Source: CAVTHW01 sp963734625 | Lineage (GTDB): Bacteria > Acidobacteriota > Terriglobia > Bryobacterales > Bryobacteraceae | Assembly (NCBI GenBank): GCA_963734625.1 | Contig: CAVTHW010000001.1 | Span: forward strand, 62,001-126,000 | Direction: 5' to 3' | DNA: 64,000 nt | Shown: in pieces, positions 29,832 through 38,404 of the stretch | Layout of the letters: each line of letters starts with the position of its first letter | How positions within the stretch are numbered: the stretch's first letter is position 1 | Program-made: the position numbers and the translations under genes | Notes under the pieces: model-generated | The model's database searches: none | Told to the model about the DNA's origin: nothing | The model's input: only the letters and a program-made list of their open reading frames with translations

Positions 29832-32800
29832 GGCTCTCCTGTCATGGCTACCTTCAGCCGAACAAACTCACCGTCGAGCTCGTCCATGCGGGCTCGAACC
29901 GAGCCCAAGTCGCCGGCCTTGCCGGCCTTCTCCATCTCGGCGGCCAGCGCGCGCAAGGCCTCGCCGCTGACGTTGGCCGACGCGCCACTGATGGTGTGCG
30001 CCTGGCGCTCGGCGCCAGGTGCGTCCCAGGCCTCGACATAGCCCCGCAGCGCCACGATTTGCCGCGGTATGTCGTCCAGAAAGCTCTCTGTGACTACCCG
30101 CGCCAGGTCCTCATCCTGCATGAGGCGTGCCAGCATGCCCGCCCGGTCGAAGACCACCGGTGCTGTTGATTGCGGGGGCAGCCAGCGCGCCAGAGCCTCG
30201 GCCAGGGCCTGCGGCGACACCGGTTTGGACAAGTAGTCGTTCATGCCCGCCTCCAGGCAGCGCTCCCGGTCGCCCTGCATGGCGTGAGCGGTCATGGCGA
30301 GGATGGGAATAGCGCGATTGCGAACTTTGGATTCTGGACTGCGAATCCGCCGGGCAGCCTCGAGGCCGTCCATCACCGGCATCTGCACGTCCATCAGCAC
30401 CAGGTCGTAAGGGATGGATTCGAGCGCTTTGACGGCCTCGGCGCCGTTAGCCACCGCGTCGGCGCGCAGGCCGAGCTTCTTGAGGATGCCCAGGGCCACC
30501 TGCTGGTTGGTGATATTGTCCTCGGCCAGCAGGATGCGCGCCTGGCGGCCGGCGAACCGATTCAGCGTCTCGTGGCTGGCATCGCTGTCGTCCACGATCG
30601 GCAGGCGCACGCCGCGCAGGCCGGCGGGCGGACGGCTTTCCGCCCGCGCCACCTCGGGCTGCTTGTCCAGGCGGACCGTGAACCAGAACTCCGAGCCCTG
30701 GCCCTCTTCGCTCTCCACCCCGGCTTCGCCGCCCATCAGCTCGGCCAGTTGCTTCGAGATGGCCAGGCCCAGCCCGGTGCCGCCGTACCTCCGGGTGGTC
30801 GAGGCGTCCGCCTGGCTGAACTTGGCGAAAAGCACGCCGATCTTCTCTTTCGGAACACCGATGCCCGTGTCGCGCACCGAGAAGCGCAGGCGGCACTCGG
30901 TCTCTTTCTCCTCCACCAGCGAGACCCGCACGGCCACTTCGCCCTTCGGGGTGAACTTGACGGCGTTGCCCGCCAAATTGGTGAGAATCTGGCGCAGACG
31001 GCCCGGGTCGCCGCGAAGCAGCGTGGGAACCGCGGGCTCGGCGCTGCAAAGGAACTCCAATCCTTTCTCGTGCGCCCGCACGGCCAGCGTGTCCGCGAAA
31101 TCATCCAGCAGGTTCTGGAGATTGAAGTCCATCGTCTCCAGGTCGAGCTTGCCGGCCTCGATCTTGGAGAAATCGAGGATGTCGTTGATGATCTCCAGCA
31201 GCGATTCGCCGCTGGCGCGCACGATCCCGGCGTAGCGCCGCTGCTCATCGTTCAATTCGGTATCCAGCAGGAGCCCGGTCATGCCGATGACGGCATTCAT
31301 GGGCGTGCGGATCTCGTGGCTCATATTGGCCAGAAACTCGCTCTTGGCGATGGTGGCCAACTCGGCCCGGGCGGTGGCCTCCTCGAGGTAGCGGTTGGTC
31401 TCGCGCAGGGCCGTGTCCGCCCGTTTGCGCTCGGTTATGTCCCGCAGAAAACCCACCAGCCGCCCGCCTTGAGTGGGCCGGTACTGGGCGCTGATTTCAA
31501 GGTCGAGAATGCTCCCATCCTTGCGGCACTGCCTGGACTCGAAACGAGCTTCACCCTGAGCCATGATCTCTTGGATGCGGGCGGCTATGTCCCCAGCCGC
31601 TTCGCCGTCCTTCAGGTCGGAAATGCGCATGGTCAGCAGTTCCTCCGCGCTGTAGCCGCTCAACCGGCAGTAGGTCGCATTGACTTCCAGCAAATGTCCT
31701 TGCGTGTCCACCAGCCAGAAGCCGTCCATGGCCGCCTCGACGATGGTCCGATGCCACTCCTCGCTCTGGCGCAAGTCTTCCTCGGCGACGGCTTGCTTGG
31801 CCACCCGAGCCACCGTACTCCCGAGTCCTTCCAGCACGGCATCTTCATCGGCCAGGATCGGGTGTTTAGCGAACAGGGACAGAACGCCCAGGGTTTCTCC
31901 CCCCGGGGTTTGGATCTGGTATCCCGCGAACGACACAAGTCCCAGTTCGCGGGCCCAGGCACGATCGTGGATCAGCGGATCATTCTGGGCGTCGTTGGTG
32001 AGAGACTTGAGATCTGTGTCTGATGCGATGCGCCCGATCTTGTAACACCCTAATGGAACACGCCGGTGGCCTCGGCCGTCGATGTGAGTGTAGCGGCCGG
32101 AACTTGCCAGCAAATGCAGACACCGGTCACGATGCCGGCAGACGGGCGGCCCGGCAAGCACCTCGGCATGCACGCAGCCCCGTTCACACAGATCTCCCGG
32201 CCGGATCAGCCAGATGCGACAGAAATCGGCGTCGAACAGGCGGACGACGGCGTCGGTAACGTTCCGGAGCTTGTCCTCCAGCGAAGCCGGGGCCAGGAGC
32301 GACTGCTGAAGCCGGCTGACGCCCCGCTGCCGCATGAGTATCTTCTCGATGCGCTCCTCGGCCTGCTTCTGGGCGGTGATGTCGCGGACGGTGGCTTGGA
32401 TGAATACTTGGCCGGCCATCTCGATCCTGGTGAGCAGCACCGTGGCGGGGAAATCCGCGCCGCCCAACCGCCGGTGCGTCCACTCGAAGGGAAGGGAACC
32501 CTCGCGCAGGGCCGTCTCGATCATTTCCCGGGCCTTGCCGTCCGAGGGGCTGCCGTCGGGCTGCCGTTCGGGGGATACATCCCAGGGCCCCAGCGCGGTG
32601 AACTCCGCCGCATCCCTGGCGCCGAACATCTCCAATGCCGCCCGATTGCCCGCGGTGAACTTCCACGAAGGCGGGGCCATGGTCAGCATGGCGTCCCGCG
32701 AGCCATCGAACAGCAGGCGGTATTTCTCCTCGCTCTCGCGCAGGGCATCCTCCTGCTGTTTGCGCATCAGTGCCACACCGATGCTGGCGCTTAGCCCCTC

Positions 32801-34336
32801 AAAGAGGTGGATCTGCTCCAGGGTGAAACGGTCTTTCCTCCGGTCATTAAGCTGCAGCAGGCCAACAATGTCGCGATTGGCGCGAATGGGAATGAGCGCC
32901 AGTGAACAATACCCTTGATGCATGCACTTGTTGCGCGGATGCAGCCTCGGGTCCTGGCCGGCCGGTAGATCCAGCAACGGCAGCGAGTTGTTGGTCCAAA
33001 AACTTCCGTCTTTGGTAAAGAGCGGGTTTGCCGGATCTGCCTGCCCGGAGAGGACCAGTCCGCAGGTGCACTCCAAGGCGATGTTGCCGTTTTTATCCCG
33101 GCAAAGGCCGCCGTTCTTATCCCGGGCAATCAGCGTATTCTCGGTAAGCAGAAAATCAGCGGAAAACCCGTTCTGGACAAAGTAGGGGAAGTCATCGCCG
33201 CTTCGAAGCCGAATCCCTATCGCGTCGAAACCCGTTTCCCGTTTGATTGCCGCGAGAATACGGCTGACGACATCCCGTATGCCCAGAGGTTCATTGAGCG
33301 CACCCAGGACTTCCGCGGAAAGATGCTGGTAACGTTCCGCCCGCTTGCGCTCGGTGATGTCGGTGCTGCTGCCGCGATAGCCCCGCAGGGTTCCGCCGGC
33401 GTTCAGCAGGGGGATGCCGTCGGTGGAGGCCCACACGATTCGGCCCTCTTTGGCCTCGACGGCGCGGACCAGATTATGAAACGGCTCCTTCCACTCGAAG
33501 ACCGCGAAGGCAGCTTGCTTGAACGCCTCGCGTCCTGCTTCGGGATGCAGGTCGTAGAAGTGCATCCGGCCTACCAGTTCGTCCGGGCGCCAGCCCCAAA
33601 CGGCCTCGGACACCTGGCTGACATAAGTGTAGAGACCCTGGGCGTCCACTTCCCAGGCGATGGTGCCGCTCTGCGCGGCCAACTGGTCGAACCGCTCCTC
33701 GCTCTCCTGGCGCTCCCGTTTGCGCCGCTGAATGACTAGTGCCGCCAACGCCACCGCGCCCAGGCCGATCAGCCAGATCACCCCGAACCCTGCCTGCATT
33801 GCTCGCACGTGCGGCCGGTGAGCGTCCCAAATCGGGGCCATAGGCACATCCACGCTGAGACCCCCCCGAATGTCGCCCAGCTTGTACCCTTGCCCGGCGT
33901 GGCACTGCAAGCAGCCCGGTTCGATCACCAGGGAGTGCATCAGACTGAAGTAGCTCCGCCCGTCGATGTCCCTGACTTCCCTGGTCTCCGCGGCGCCGGC
34001 GGCGAACCCTTTCAGGGCGGTCTTCTCCCAATCGTCCGGCTGGTTTTTAGGCGAGACGGGATCCAGGCTCGTGATATGTCCTCGAATCCCGTTGCCGGAA
34101 TACCCCACGTTGTGGGCCTCGCGGGCCATCAGAGACAGGTCGATCAGAGTCATGGACTGGCAGGCCATCCGAGCCTCGGCCAAAGCCACGTCCAACATGG
34201 ATTGCTGCTCGATCCTCAGGTTGATGCCGAGAAAAGCGCCTACTACCACGCTCCACAGGCCCGCGCCAAGCAGCAAATAAGTGTTCCGGCGCAGCCAGCC
34301 CCGGGTCTCCAGGCGTCCTTTTCGCCCCATGAACAC
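29828..34336 (-). CDS. Giant hybrid histidine kinase with haem-motif sensor, PAS/GAF array and Hpt
   Basis: 1502 residues. TM helices near 20-40 and 181-203 flank a DUF3365 (Tll0287-like) periplasmic domain with CLQCH at 142-146, a c-type haem motif. Then follow PAS (about 215-330), GAF (340-520), PAS (525-650), GAF (665-830) and PAS (840-960) domains. HisKA has H1007 (FLANMSHEIRTPMNAVIGMTG with one residue changed from the paralogue), then HATPase. Receiver 1 is cut to about 25 residues (LPIVDDSDASHETLNRFAGR), receiver 2 is complete, and Hpt reads HTISGASANVS (H1447), with Ser for the usual Lys. It is first in the four-gene operon, 35 bases after the hydrolase remnant. Confidence 0.9.
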   Translation of the reverse strand: MFMGRKGRLETRGWLRRNTYLLLGAGLWSVVVGAFLGINLRIEQQSMLDVALAEARMACQSMTLIDLSLMAREAHNVGYSGNGIRGHITSLDPVSPKNQPDDWEKTALKGFAAGAAETREVRDIDGRSYFSLMHSLVIEPGCLQCHAGQGYKLGDIRGGLSVDVPMAPIWDAHRPHVRAMQAGFGVIWLIGLGAVALAALVIQRRKRERQESEERFDQLAAQSGTIAWEVDAQGLYTYVSQVSEAVWGWRPDELVGRMHFYDLHPEAGREAFKQAAFAVFEWKEPFHNLVRAVEAKEGRIVWASTDGIPLLNAGGTLRGYRGSSTDITERKRAERYQHLSAEVLGALNEPLGIRDVVSRILAAIKRETGFDAIGIRLRSGDDFPYFVQNGFSADFLLTENTLIARDKNGGLCRDKNGNIALECTCGLVLSGQADPANPLFTKDGSFWTNNSLPLLDLPAGQDPRLHPRNKCMHQGYCSLALIPIRANRDIVGLLQLNDRRKDRFTLEQIHLFEGLSASIGVALMRKQQEDALRESEEKYRLLFDGSRDAMLTMAPPSWKFTAGNRAALEMFGARDAAEFTALGPWDVSPERQPDGSPSDGKAREMIETALREGSLPFEWTHRRLGGADFPATVLLTRIEMAGQVFIQATVRDITAQKQAEERIEKILMRQRGVSRLQQSLLAPASLEDKLRNVTDAVVRLFDADFCRIWLIRPGDLCERGCVHAEVLAGPPVCRHRDRCLHLLASSGRYTHIDGRGHRRVPLGCYKIGRIASDTDLKSLTNDAQNDPLIHDRAWARELGLVSFAGYQIQTPGGETLGVLSLFAKHPILADEDAVLEGLGSTVARVAKQAVAEEDLRQSEEWHRTIVEAAMDGFWLVDTQGHLLEVNATYCRLSGYSAEELLTMRISDLKDGEAAGDIAARIQEIMAQGEARFESRQCRKDGSILDLEISAQYRPTQGGRLVGFLRDITERKRADTALRETNRYLEEATARAELATIAKSEFLANMSHEIRTPMNAVIGMTGLLLDTELNDEQRRYAGIVRASGESLLEIINDILDFSKIEAGKLDLETMDFNLQNLLDDFADTLAVRAHEKGLEFLCSAEPAVPTLLRGDPGRLRQILTNLAGNAVKFTPKGEVAVRVSLVEEKETECRLRFSVRDTGIGVPKEKIGVLFAKFSQADASTTRRYGGTGLGLAISKQLAELMGGEAGVESEEGQGSEFWFTVRLDKQPEVARAESRPPAGLRGVRLPIVDDSDASHETLNRFAGRQARILLAEDNITNQQVALGILKKLGLRADAVANGAEAVKALESIPYDLVLMDVQMPVMDGLEAARRIRSPESKVRNRAIPILAMTAHAMQGDRERCLEAGMNDYLSKPVSPQALAEALARWLPPQSTAPVVFDRAGMLARLMQDEDLARVVTESFLDDIPRQIVALRGYVEAWDAPGAERQAHTISGASANVSGEALRALAAEMEKAGKAGDLGSVRARMDELDGEFVRLKVAMTGEP

Positions 34337-34371
34337 TTATCGGCTTGCCCGCCGCCATACAGTAGTGCGTT

Positions 34372-35505
34372 TTACTTGCTAGCCAGCACGTCGCCGGCCG
34401 CGGCTTGGACGGCCTCAACATACTTCTCGTGAGTGCCGCAGCGCTCTTCAAGCGACAGGCGAGGGTCGCCGGAAGCGGTGCGCTCGGCCTTCGACTTGGC
34501 GAAAGGGATGTAGCCGCCGGAAAAGCCACATATCCTGCCCTTGAAGTAGCCGCCCGCCGTGACGTTCCAGCCCAGGTACGTGCCCAAGGGCGCCTGATGC
34601 AGTGCTGACGGGACGCCTCCGATTTCGTTTCCGTCCGCGTTCACTTTCGGCACCAGCTTCGGAATCACCTGCTTGACGATCGGAGGCTGTATCGAAATGG
34701 CCCCCGACATGTCGTTGTACCGAAAATCAGGGCCGAAGTCATAGTCCAATACGGAGTTCACCAGACCGTCCGGCAGCGGGGCGCCGGGGATGCTTGGGAA
34801 ACCCATGGCGCCTTGGGCGGCCCGCGCCAACTGGCCTTGCTCCAGGGTCGGGTAGCGGCTGGGAGGAGGAGGGGTTCAGGAGTTTCCTCACTTTTTTGGC
34901 CCTCTCTGTGTTCGCCGCCCCCTGGGCGCTGGCTCCCGAGTGCGGCACTCACTTCGGTCGTGTCCAAGGCGTGTTGGCAAGCGACGTATGTTATTGAAAA
35001 GCGATGTACCGATCTGTGACACGCGATGCTCGGTCTCGTTCTGACAGGGCCACAGAATGCCTCTTTGAGGCCGCAGTGCTCCTCGCGGCTGGAAACTGCA
35101 GAAGCCACTCCTCAAGGACGCTACCGCATTGATTCTTCAGGCGTTCAGCATCTCAGCCTCCAGAATCTGGGGAAACTCCTGGGAGGGGTTCCCTTGACAA
35201 CCCAGTCAACCAGCGCGGCCGTCAGGGCGCGCATCGTGTCGGCAACGGGATTGGGGTTGCCCCGGAGCAGGCAACTGCCGCCGTTCGGCACTTCGCACAT
35301 CAGAACGCCGCTGGATTTCGACAGGTCGATCGGCCTGGCCAGGGCGAAGGTGGCGACATACTCCACCTTGCCGCGCGCATTTCGTGGAGCCAGGCGGATA
35401 TCGGTGATGATCGCGTTGTTCAATCACAATGCGAACGATCCGCGCTTCGAGCGGCAGGCTCATCGCCAGAATTGCAGCCAGAAAAGCAACGGTCAGGTTG
35501 GGCAT
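34372..35505 (-). pseudogene. Decayed alpha/beta-hydrolase-domain protein
   Basis: Pieces in the correct order on the minus strand match one family of large secreted alpha/beta hydrolases. MPNLTVAFLAAILAMSLPLE with ARIVRIVIEQRDHH (from 35505) is a signal peptide and first strand. IITDIRLAPRNARGKVEYVA and RPIDLSKSSGVLMCEV (35423 onward) are the N-terminal region. MRALTAALVDWVVKGTPP belongs near the middle and is fused too early. A last open piece, 34830-34372, holds NDMSGAISIQPPIVKQVIP, GVPSALHQAPLGTYLGWNV and the C-terminal SLEERCGTHEKYVEAV. Catalytic segments are missing and at least two frame changes are needed, so this is a genuine degraded gene. Confidence 0.6.
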
Positions 35506-36227
35506 GCGCTCTGGCCCTCGTAGGCATCGAGCAATTCGGCGGCGGGGCCCTCCCGCACCAGCCCTCCCCGATCCAACCAGATGGCGCGCGAGCAGAGCTG
35601 CCGCAGCGTCTGCTGGGCGTGGGAAGTGCATATAAGCACCCGGCCGGCGCGCTTCAGCTCCAGAATCTTGGCGATGCACTTCGCCTGGAAAGCCTGGTCG
35701 CCGACGGCCAGCACCTCATCAATCAGTAGGATATCCGGCTCGACGGCCGTAGCCACGGAGAAGGCCAGGCGCATGACCATCCCCGCGGAATAGGTGCGCA
35801 GCGGCTCCAGGATGAACTCGGCCACGCCCGAGAAATCCACAATCGAGTCGAACATCTCGCGGGTCCGGCGCCGCGACAGCCCTAGGACGGCGGCGTTCAG
35901 GTAGACGTTCTCGGCTCCGGTCAGATCGGGATGGAAACCCGAACCTAACTCCAGCAGGGCCGCTACCCGCCCGTTCACCACAACCTTCCCCTCGTCGGGC
36001 CACGACAGGCCGGCGATCAGGCTGAGCAAGGTGCTCTTTCCCGCGCCGTTGGGCCCGATCACGGCCAGGCTGTCGCCCTCCTGGAGATCCAGGGAAAGCC
36101 GTTTCAGGGCGTGAAAGCGCTCGTGCGGCGCCGGGCGCAGACGGCTTAGCAGAAGACTCCTCAGGAACTCCCGCGAGACCTTGCGGGAGTAGACTTTGGA
36201 GACGCCTTCCAGGCGAACGACGCTCAT
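35493..36227 (-). CDS. ABC exporter ATPase, Wzt/TagH type
   Basis: 244 residues. Walker A is IGPNGAGKSTLLSLIAGL, the signature is YSAGMVMRLAFSVA (the variant typical of polysaccharide exporters), and Walker B is DILLIDEVLAVGDQAF. ALLELGSGFHPDLTGAENVYLNAAVLG is the conserved Wzt region, here seen as ELGSGFHPDLTGAENVYL. There is no C-terminal carbohydrate-binding domain as in O9a-type Wzt. With the permease just upstream it should export a lipid-linked polysaccharide across the inner membrane. Six bases separate the two genes. Confidence 0.9.
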   Translation of the reverse strand: MSVVRLEGVSKVYSRKVSREFLRSLLLSRLRPAPHERFHALKRLSLDLQEGDSLAVIGPNGAGKSTLLSLIAGLSWPDEGKVVVNGRVAALLELGSGFHPDLTGAENVYLNAAVLGLSRRRTREMFDSIVDFSGVAEFILEPLRTYSAGMVMRLAFSVATAVEPDILLIDEVLAVGDQAFQAKCIAKILELKRAGRVLICTSHAQQTLRQLCSRAIWLDRGGLVREGPAAELLDAYEGQSACPT

Positions 36228-36233
36228 AGAATC

Positions 36234-36998
36234 TTATAAATAGTCCGCGAACCTGCGCTTCAACTTGCCGAAAACGAACAGGCCGGCAACCAGAAATAGA
36301 ACCGAAACAAAAGACAACTTGTACAACAGCGTGGGCGGTGGCGCCGCGGCCTCGTACAGGATATTCCGGCAGGCAAGGACAACCGCCGCCACCGGGTTGT
36401 ACTGATAGAGCTCGTGATATTGGTACGGAACCTGGCTGAGATCGTAGAAGATCGGCACCATCCAAAAGAGCACCGTGTTGGCCGATTCGACGACGTAGCG
36501 CACGTCCCGAAAGTAGACGTCCAGCGCCGAGGTGATCAGCGACAGCCCGCAGACGAACACGACCTCCAGCCCCAGCACGACCGGCAGCAGCGCCCAGTAG
36601 CCGTTGGGCTTGTAACCTGCTAGCCAGACTACGGCCAGCAGGAGCGCGACCTGGATCGCAAAGTGGATGCAGTTGGCAAGCACCGTTGAAAGGGGAACGA
36701 TCTCCCGCGGCAGGATCACCTTTTTCACCAGCGCCGCATTGCCATGAACAGACAGCGTGCCGCTCACCCAGCCGACCGAGAAGAAATTGAACGGAATGAT
36801 TCCGCACAGCACGAAAACGTGGAAGTTCGGCTTGCTCAGGGCCGGGAAGACCTTGGTGAAAACGAAGGTGAGCAGCACCATCATCACCAACGGGTTCAAC
36901 AAAGACCAAAGGATTCCGAGCGACATATTCCGATAGCGAATGCGGAAATCGCGCAGAATCAGATTGCTGAGCAGGAAGCCGTGGTTGTTGTGGCGCAT
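36234..36998 (-). CDS. ABC-2 polysaccharide exporter permease, Wzm/TagG type
   Basis: 254 residues with six predicted membrane helices. RDFRIRYRNMSLGILWSLLN and PLVMMVLLTFVFTKVF are the typical Wzm start; VYFRDVRYVVESANTVLFWM and PIFYDLSQVP are the conserved second half. It forms the channel for the ATPase encoded downstream. The gene is divergent from rpmI, 103 bases apart. No glycosyltransferase cluster adjoins it; the nearest are at 49491 and 60728. Confidence 0.9.
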   Translation of the reverse strand: MRHNNHGFLLSNLILRDFRIRYRNMSLGILWSLLNPLVMMVLLTFVFTKVFPALSKPNFHVFVLCGIIPFNFFSVGWVSGTLSVHGNAALVKKVILPREIVPLSTVLANCIHFAIQVALLLAVVWLAGYKPNGYWALLPVVLGLEVVFVCGLSLITSALDVYFRDVRYVVESANTVLFWMVPIFYDLSQVPYQYHELYQYNPVAAVVLACRNILYEAAAPPPTLLYKLSFVSVLFLVAGLFVFGKLKRRFADYL

Positions 36999-37101
36999 AT
37001 TGCGGATTTCGGGCCGCGAATCTTAGGAGTCTAGCATGCTATACTGTTGAAGTTTGCAGTTGATCCTACGTCCTCATCCGGACGATACAGGAAATCCGTA
37101 C

Positions 37102-37299
37102 ATGCCAAAGCTGAAGACCCACAAGGGCGCCGCTAAGCGGTTCAAGAGGACCGGCACGGGAAAGATCACACGACACCATTCCTTTGCCCGGCATATCCTG
37201 ACCTCCAAAGCGCCCGCACGGAAGCGCCGGCTCGGACAGGGCGTGGTGGCCGATGAGACCAACCAGCCCGAGCTGAAGAGGATGCTTCCCTACAAGTGA
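37102..37299 (+). CDS. rpmI: 50S ribosomal protein L35
   Basis: 65 residues. MPKLKTHKGAAKRFKRTGTG is the L35 signature and the tail is KRMLPYK. ATG at 37102. It is usually preceded by infC; here the upstream gene is the exporter permease, so the infC-rpmI-rplT order is broken. A TATACT at 37040-37045 could be a -10 element but has no clear -35 partner. Confidence 0.97.
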   Translation: MPKLKTHKGAAKRFKRTGTGKITRHHSFARHILTSKAPARKRRLGQGVVADETNQPELKRMLPYK

Positions 37300-37368
37300 G
37301 ATTACGCGAGTGCGGCCGGAGCGCGTGGCACGTGCCCGTCCCGCCTCGGAACAAAAAAGGAGTGAAAC

Positions 37369-37734
37369 GTGCCTAGAGTCAAACGCGGTACCAAAAGAGT
37401 CGCAGCGCGCCACAAAGTACTGAAGCGCGCATCTGGTTTCTTCCTCACCAAGAGTAAGCTGCACCGGGCGGCCCAGGAAGCCGTCGAGAAGTCGATGCGC
37501 TACGCTTTTGTCGGGCGGCGGCGCAAGAAGCGGGACTTCCGATCGCTGTGGATCGTGCGGATCAGCGCTGCCACCAAGGCGCTCGGTTTGTCATATAGCC
37601 AGTTCATGGGCGGCATGAAGAAGGCCGGTGTGGACTTGAATCGCAAGGTCCTGGCCGATATGGCGCTGGCCGACGAGGCCGGGTTCCGGTTGCTGGTGGA
37701 CAAGGCCAAAGCAGCCCTCGCCAAGGCCGAATAA
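37369..37734 (+). CDS. rplT: 50S ribosomal protein L20
   Basis: 121 residues. MPRVKRGTKRVAARHKVLKR, KASGFF-like ASGFFLTKSKLHRAA and ISAATKALGLSYSQFMGGMK are characteristic. L20 binds 23S rRNA early in assembly and represses its own operon in many bacteria. A AAAAGGAG site lies seven bases before the ATG (here GTG/ATG region begins at 37369). The stop TAA shares a base with the next ATG. Confidence 0.97.
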   Translation: MPRVKRGTKRVAARHKVLKRASGFFLTKSKLHRAAQEAVEKSMRYAFVGRRRKKRDFRSLWIVRISAATKALGLSYSQFMGGMKKAGVDLNRKVLADMALADEAGFRLLVDKAKAALAKAE

Positions 37735-37979
37735 TGGAACTCGCTCGCGACCAGCAGGACGACCCGCTGGCGCGCCTGGAAGAGCGAATCCTCCAGGCCG
37801 CCGATGCCGTCTCCAGGCTGCGCCGCGAAAAGGAAGCGGCCCAACGTGAAGCGGCTGAAGCCCGGGCTTTGGCCGCCAAACAGACCGGGGAGTTGGAGTC
37901 CTTGCGGACGGAGCGGGCCCAAATCCGCGGCCGCATCGAGAAGCTTCTCGATAAAATCGAGCTGTTGAACGCAGGCTGA
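37734..37979 (+). CDS. Small coiled-coil protein, ZapB-like
   Basis: 81 residues, almost entirely heptad-like helix: LARLEERILQAADAVSRLRR and LESLRTERAQIRGRIEKLLD. Its ATG overlaps the rplT stop, and zapA follows nine bases later, so it is co-translated with a cell-division factor. Length and structure resemble ZapB or DUF904 division proteins, but sequence similarity alone is too weak for a firm name. Confidence 0.6.
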   Translation: MELARDQQDDPLARLEERILQAADAVSRLRREKEAAQREAAEARALAAKQTGELESLRTERAQIRGRIEKLLDKIELLNAG

Positions 37980-37987
37980 GTACACCC

Positions 37988-38293
37988 ATGAACTCCGGCG
38001 GCGCCGTGAACAAGCCGGTTCGCGTCAGCATCTTCAACCAGACCTACGCGCTTCGCTCCTCCGGGGATCCGCGGGAGATCGAGGAGTTGGCCCACCGGAT
38101 CGACAGCCTCATGGAGAGCATCGCGGCAAAATCCGGCGACAGCGATGCGTCGCGCGTGGCGGTGCTGGCGAGCCTGCACTTGGCGGACCGCCTGCGCGCC
38201 GTCGAGAAGGAACTCGAGGATCTAAGGCGGCGGGTTGAGGAGAAATCCACGCAGTACGCGCTGCTTCTGGACCAGGCGCTGGAAGACCGCTAA
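37988..38293 (+). CDS. zapA: Cell division protein ZapA
   Basis: 101 residues. KPVRVSIFNQTYALRSSGDP is the ZapA N-terminal beta hairpin, followed by the helix IEELAHRIDSLMESIAAKSG and a C-terminal coiled coil (LRAVEKELEDLRRRVEEKS). ZapA cross-links FtsZ filaments at the Z ring. The gene follows the small coiled-coil gene and both are downstream of rplT. No 6S RNA was recognised downstream, where it is found in many Proteobacteria. Confidence 0.85.
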   Translation: MNSGGAVNKPVRVSIFNQTYALRSSGDPREIEELAHRIDSLMESIAAKSGDSDASRVAVLASLHLADRLRAVEKELEDLRRRVEEKSTQYALLLDQALEDR

Positions 38294-38338
38294 CGCGTGT
38301 TTGCTGCGGCCAAAGCCGGCAATTGCGGTTCTATAGCT

Positions 38339-38375
38339 GCTCGTAGGGGCACGGCGGCGCCGTGCCCCTACGAGC
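38339..38375. repeat. 17-bp perfect hairpin, MITE/REP-like or terminator
   Basis: GCTCGTAGGGGCACGGC (38339-38355), a three-base loop, and its exact reverse complement (38359-38375). There is no T-run, so a simple intrinsic terminator for zapA is doubtful. GTAGGGGCACGGC palindromes of this kind recur in many environmental genomes as small mobile hairpins. Confidence 0.6.
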
Positions 38376-38379
38376 AATG

Positions 38380-38404
38380 GGGTAATTTGGTACTGTCCCC
38401 ATTT
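38380..38404 (+). repeat. Dispersed REP-like motif B, copy 2
   Basis: GGGTAATTTGGTACTGTCCC plus CATTT ends exactly where the ABC ATPase start codon begins. It matches 11893-11917 at all 25 bases in the opposite orientation. It directly follows the hairpin at 38339-38375. Confidence 0.6.

Noticed and set aside
28542..30041. Plus-strand frame opposite the TonB receptor
   Set aside because: Antisense to a receptor with clear plug and barrel motifs; no signal or family match.
30170..32023. Long open frame on the plus strand (over 600 codons) opposite the large kinase
   Set aside because: It is antisense to strongly conserved kinase and PAS domains, has Arg/Gly-rich low-complexity composition and no family match. 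Codon bias of a GC-rich genome explains it.
37000..37101. L20-type autoregulatory leader before rpmI
   Set aside because: Too short and no pairing pattern could be supported by eye.
38339..38375. Intrinsic terminator of zapA
   Set aside because: A perfect stem, but no T-run follows; the repeat-like sequence and adjacent REP motif fit a mobile hairpin better.
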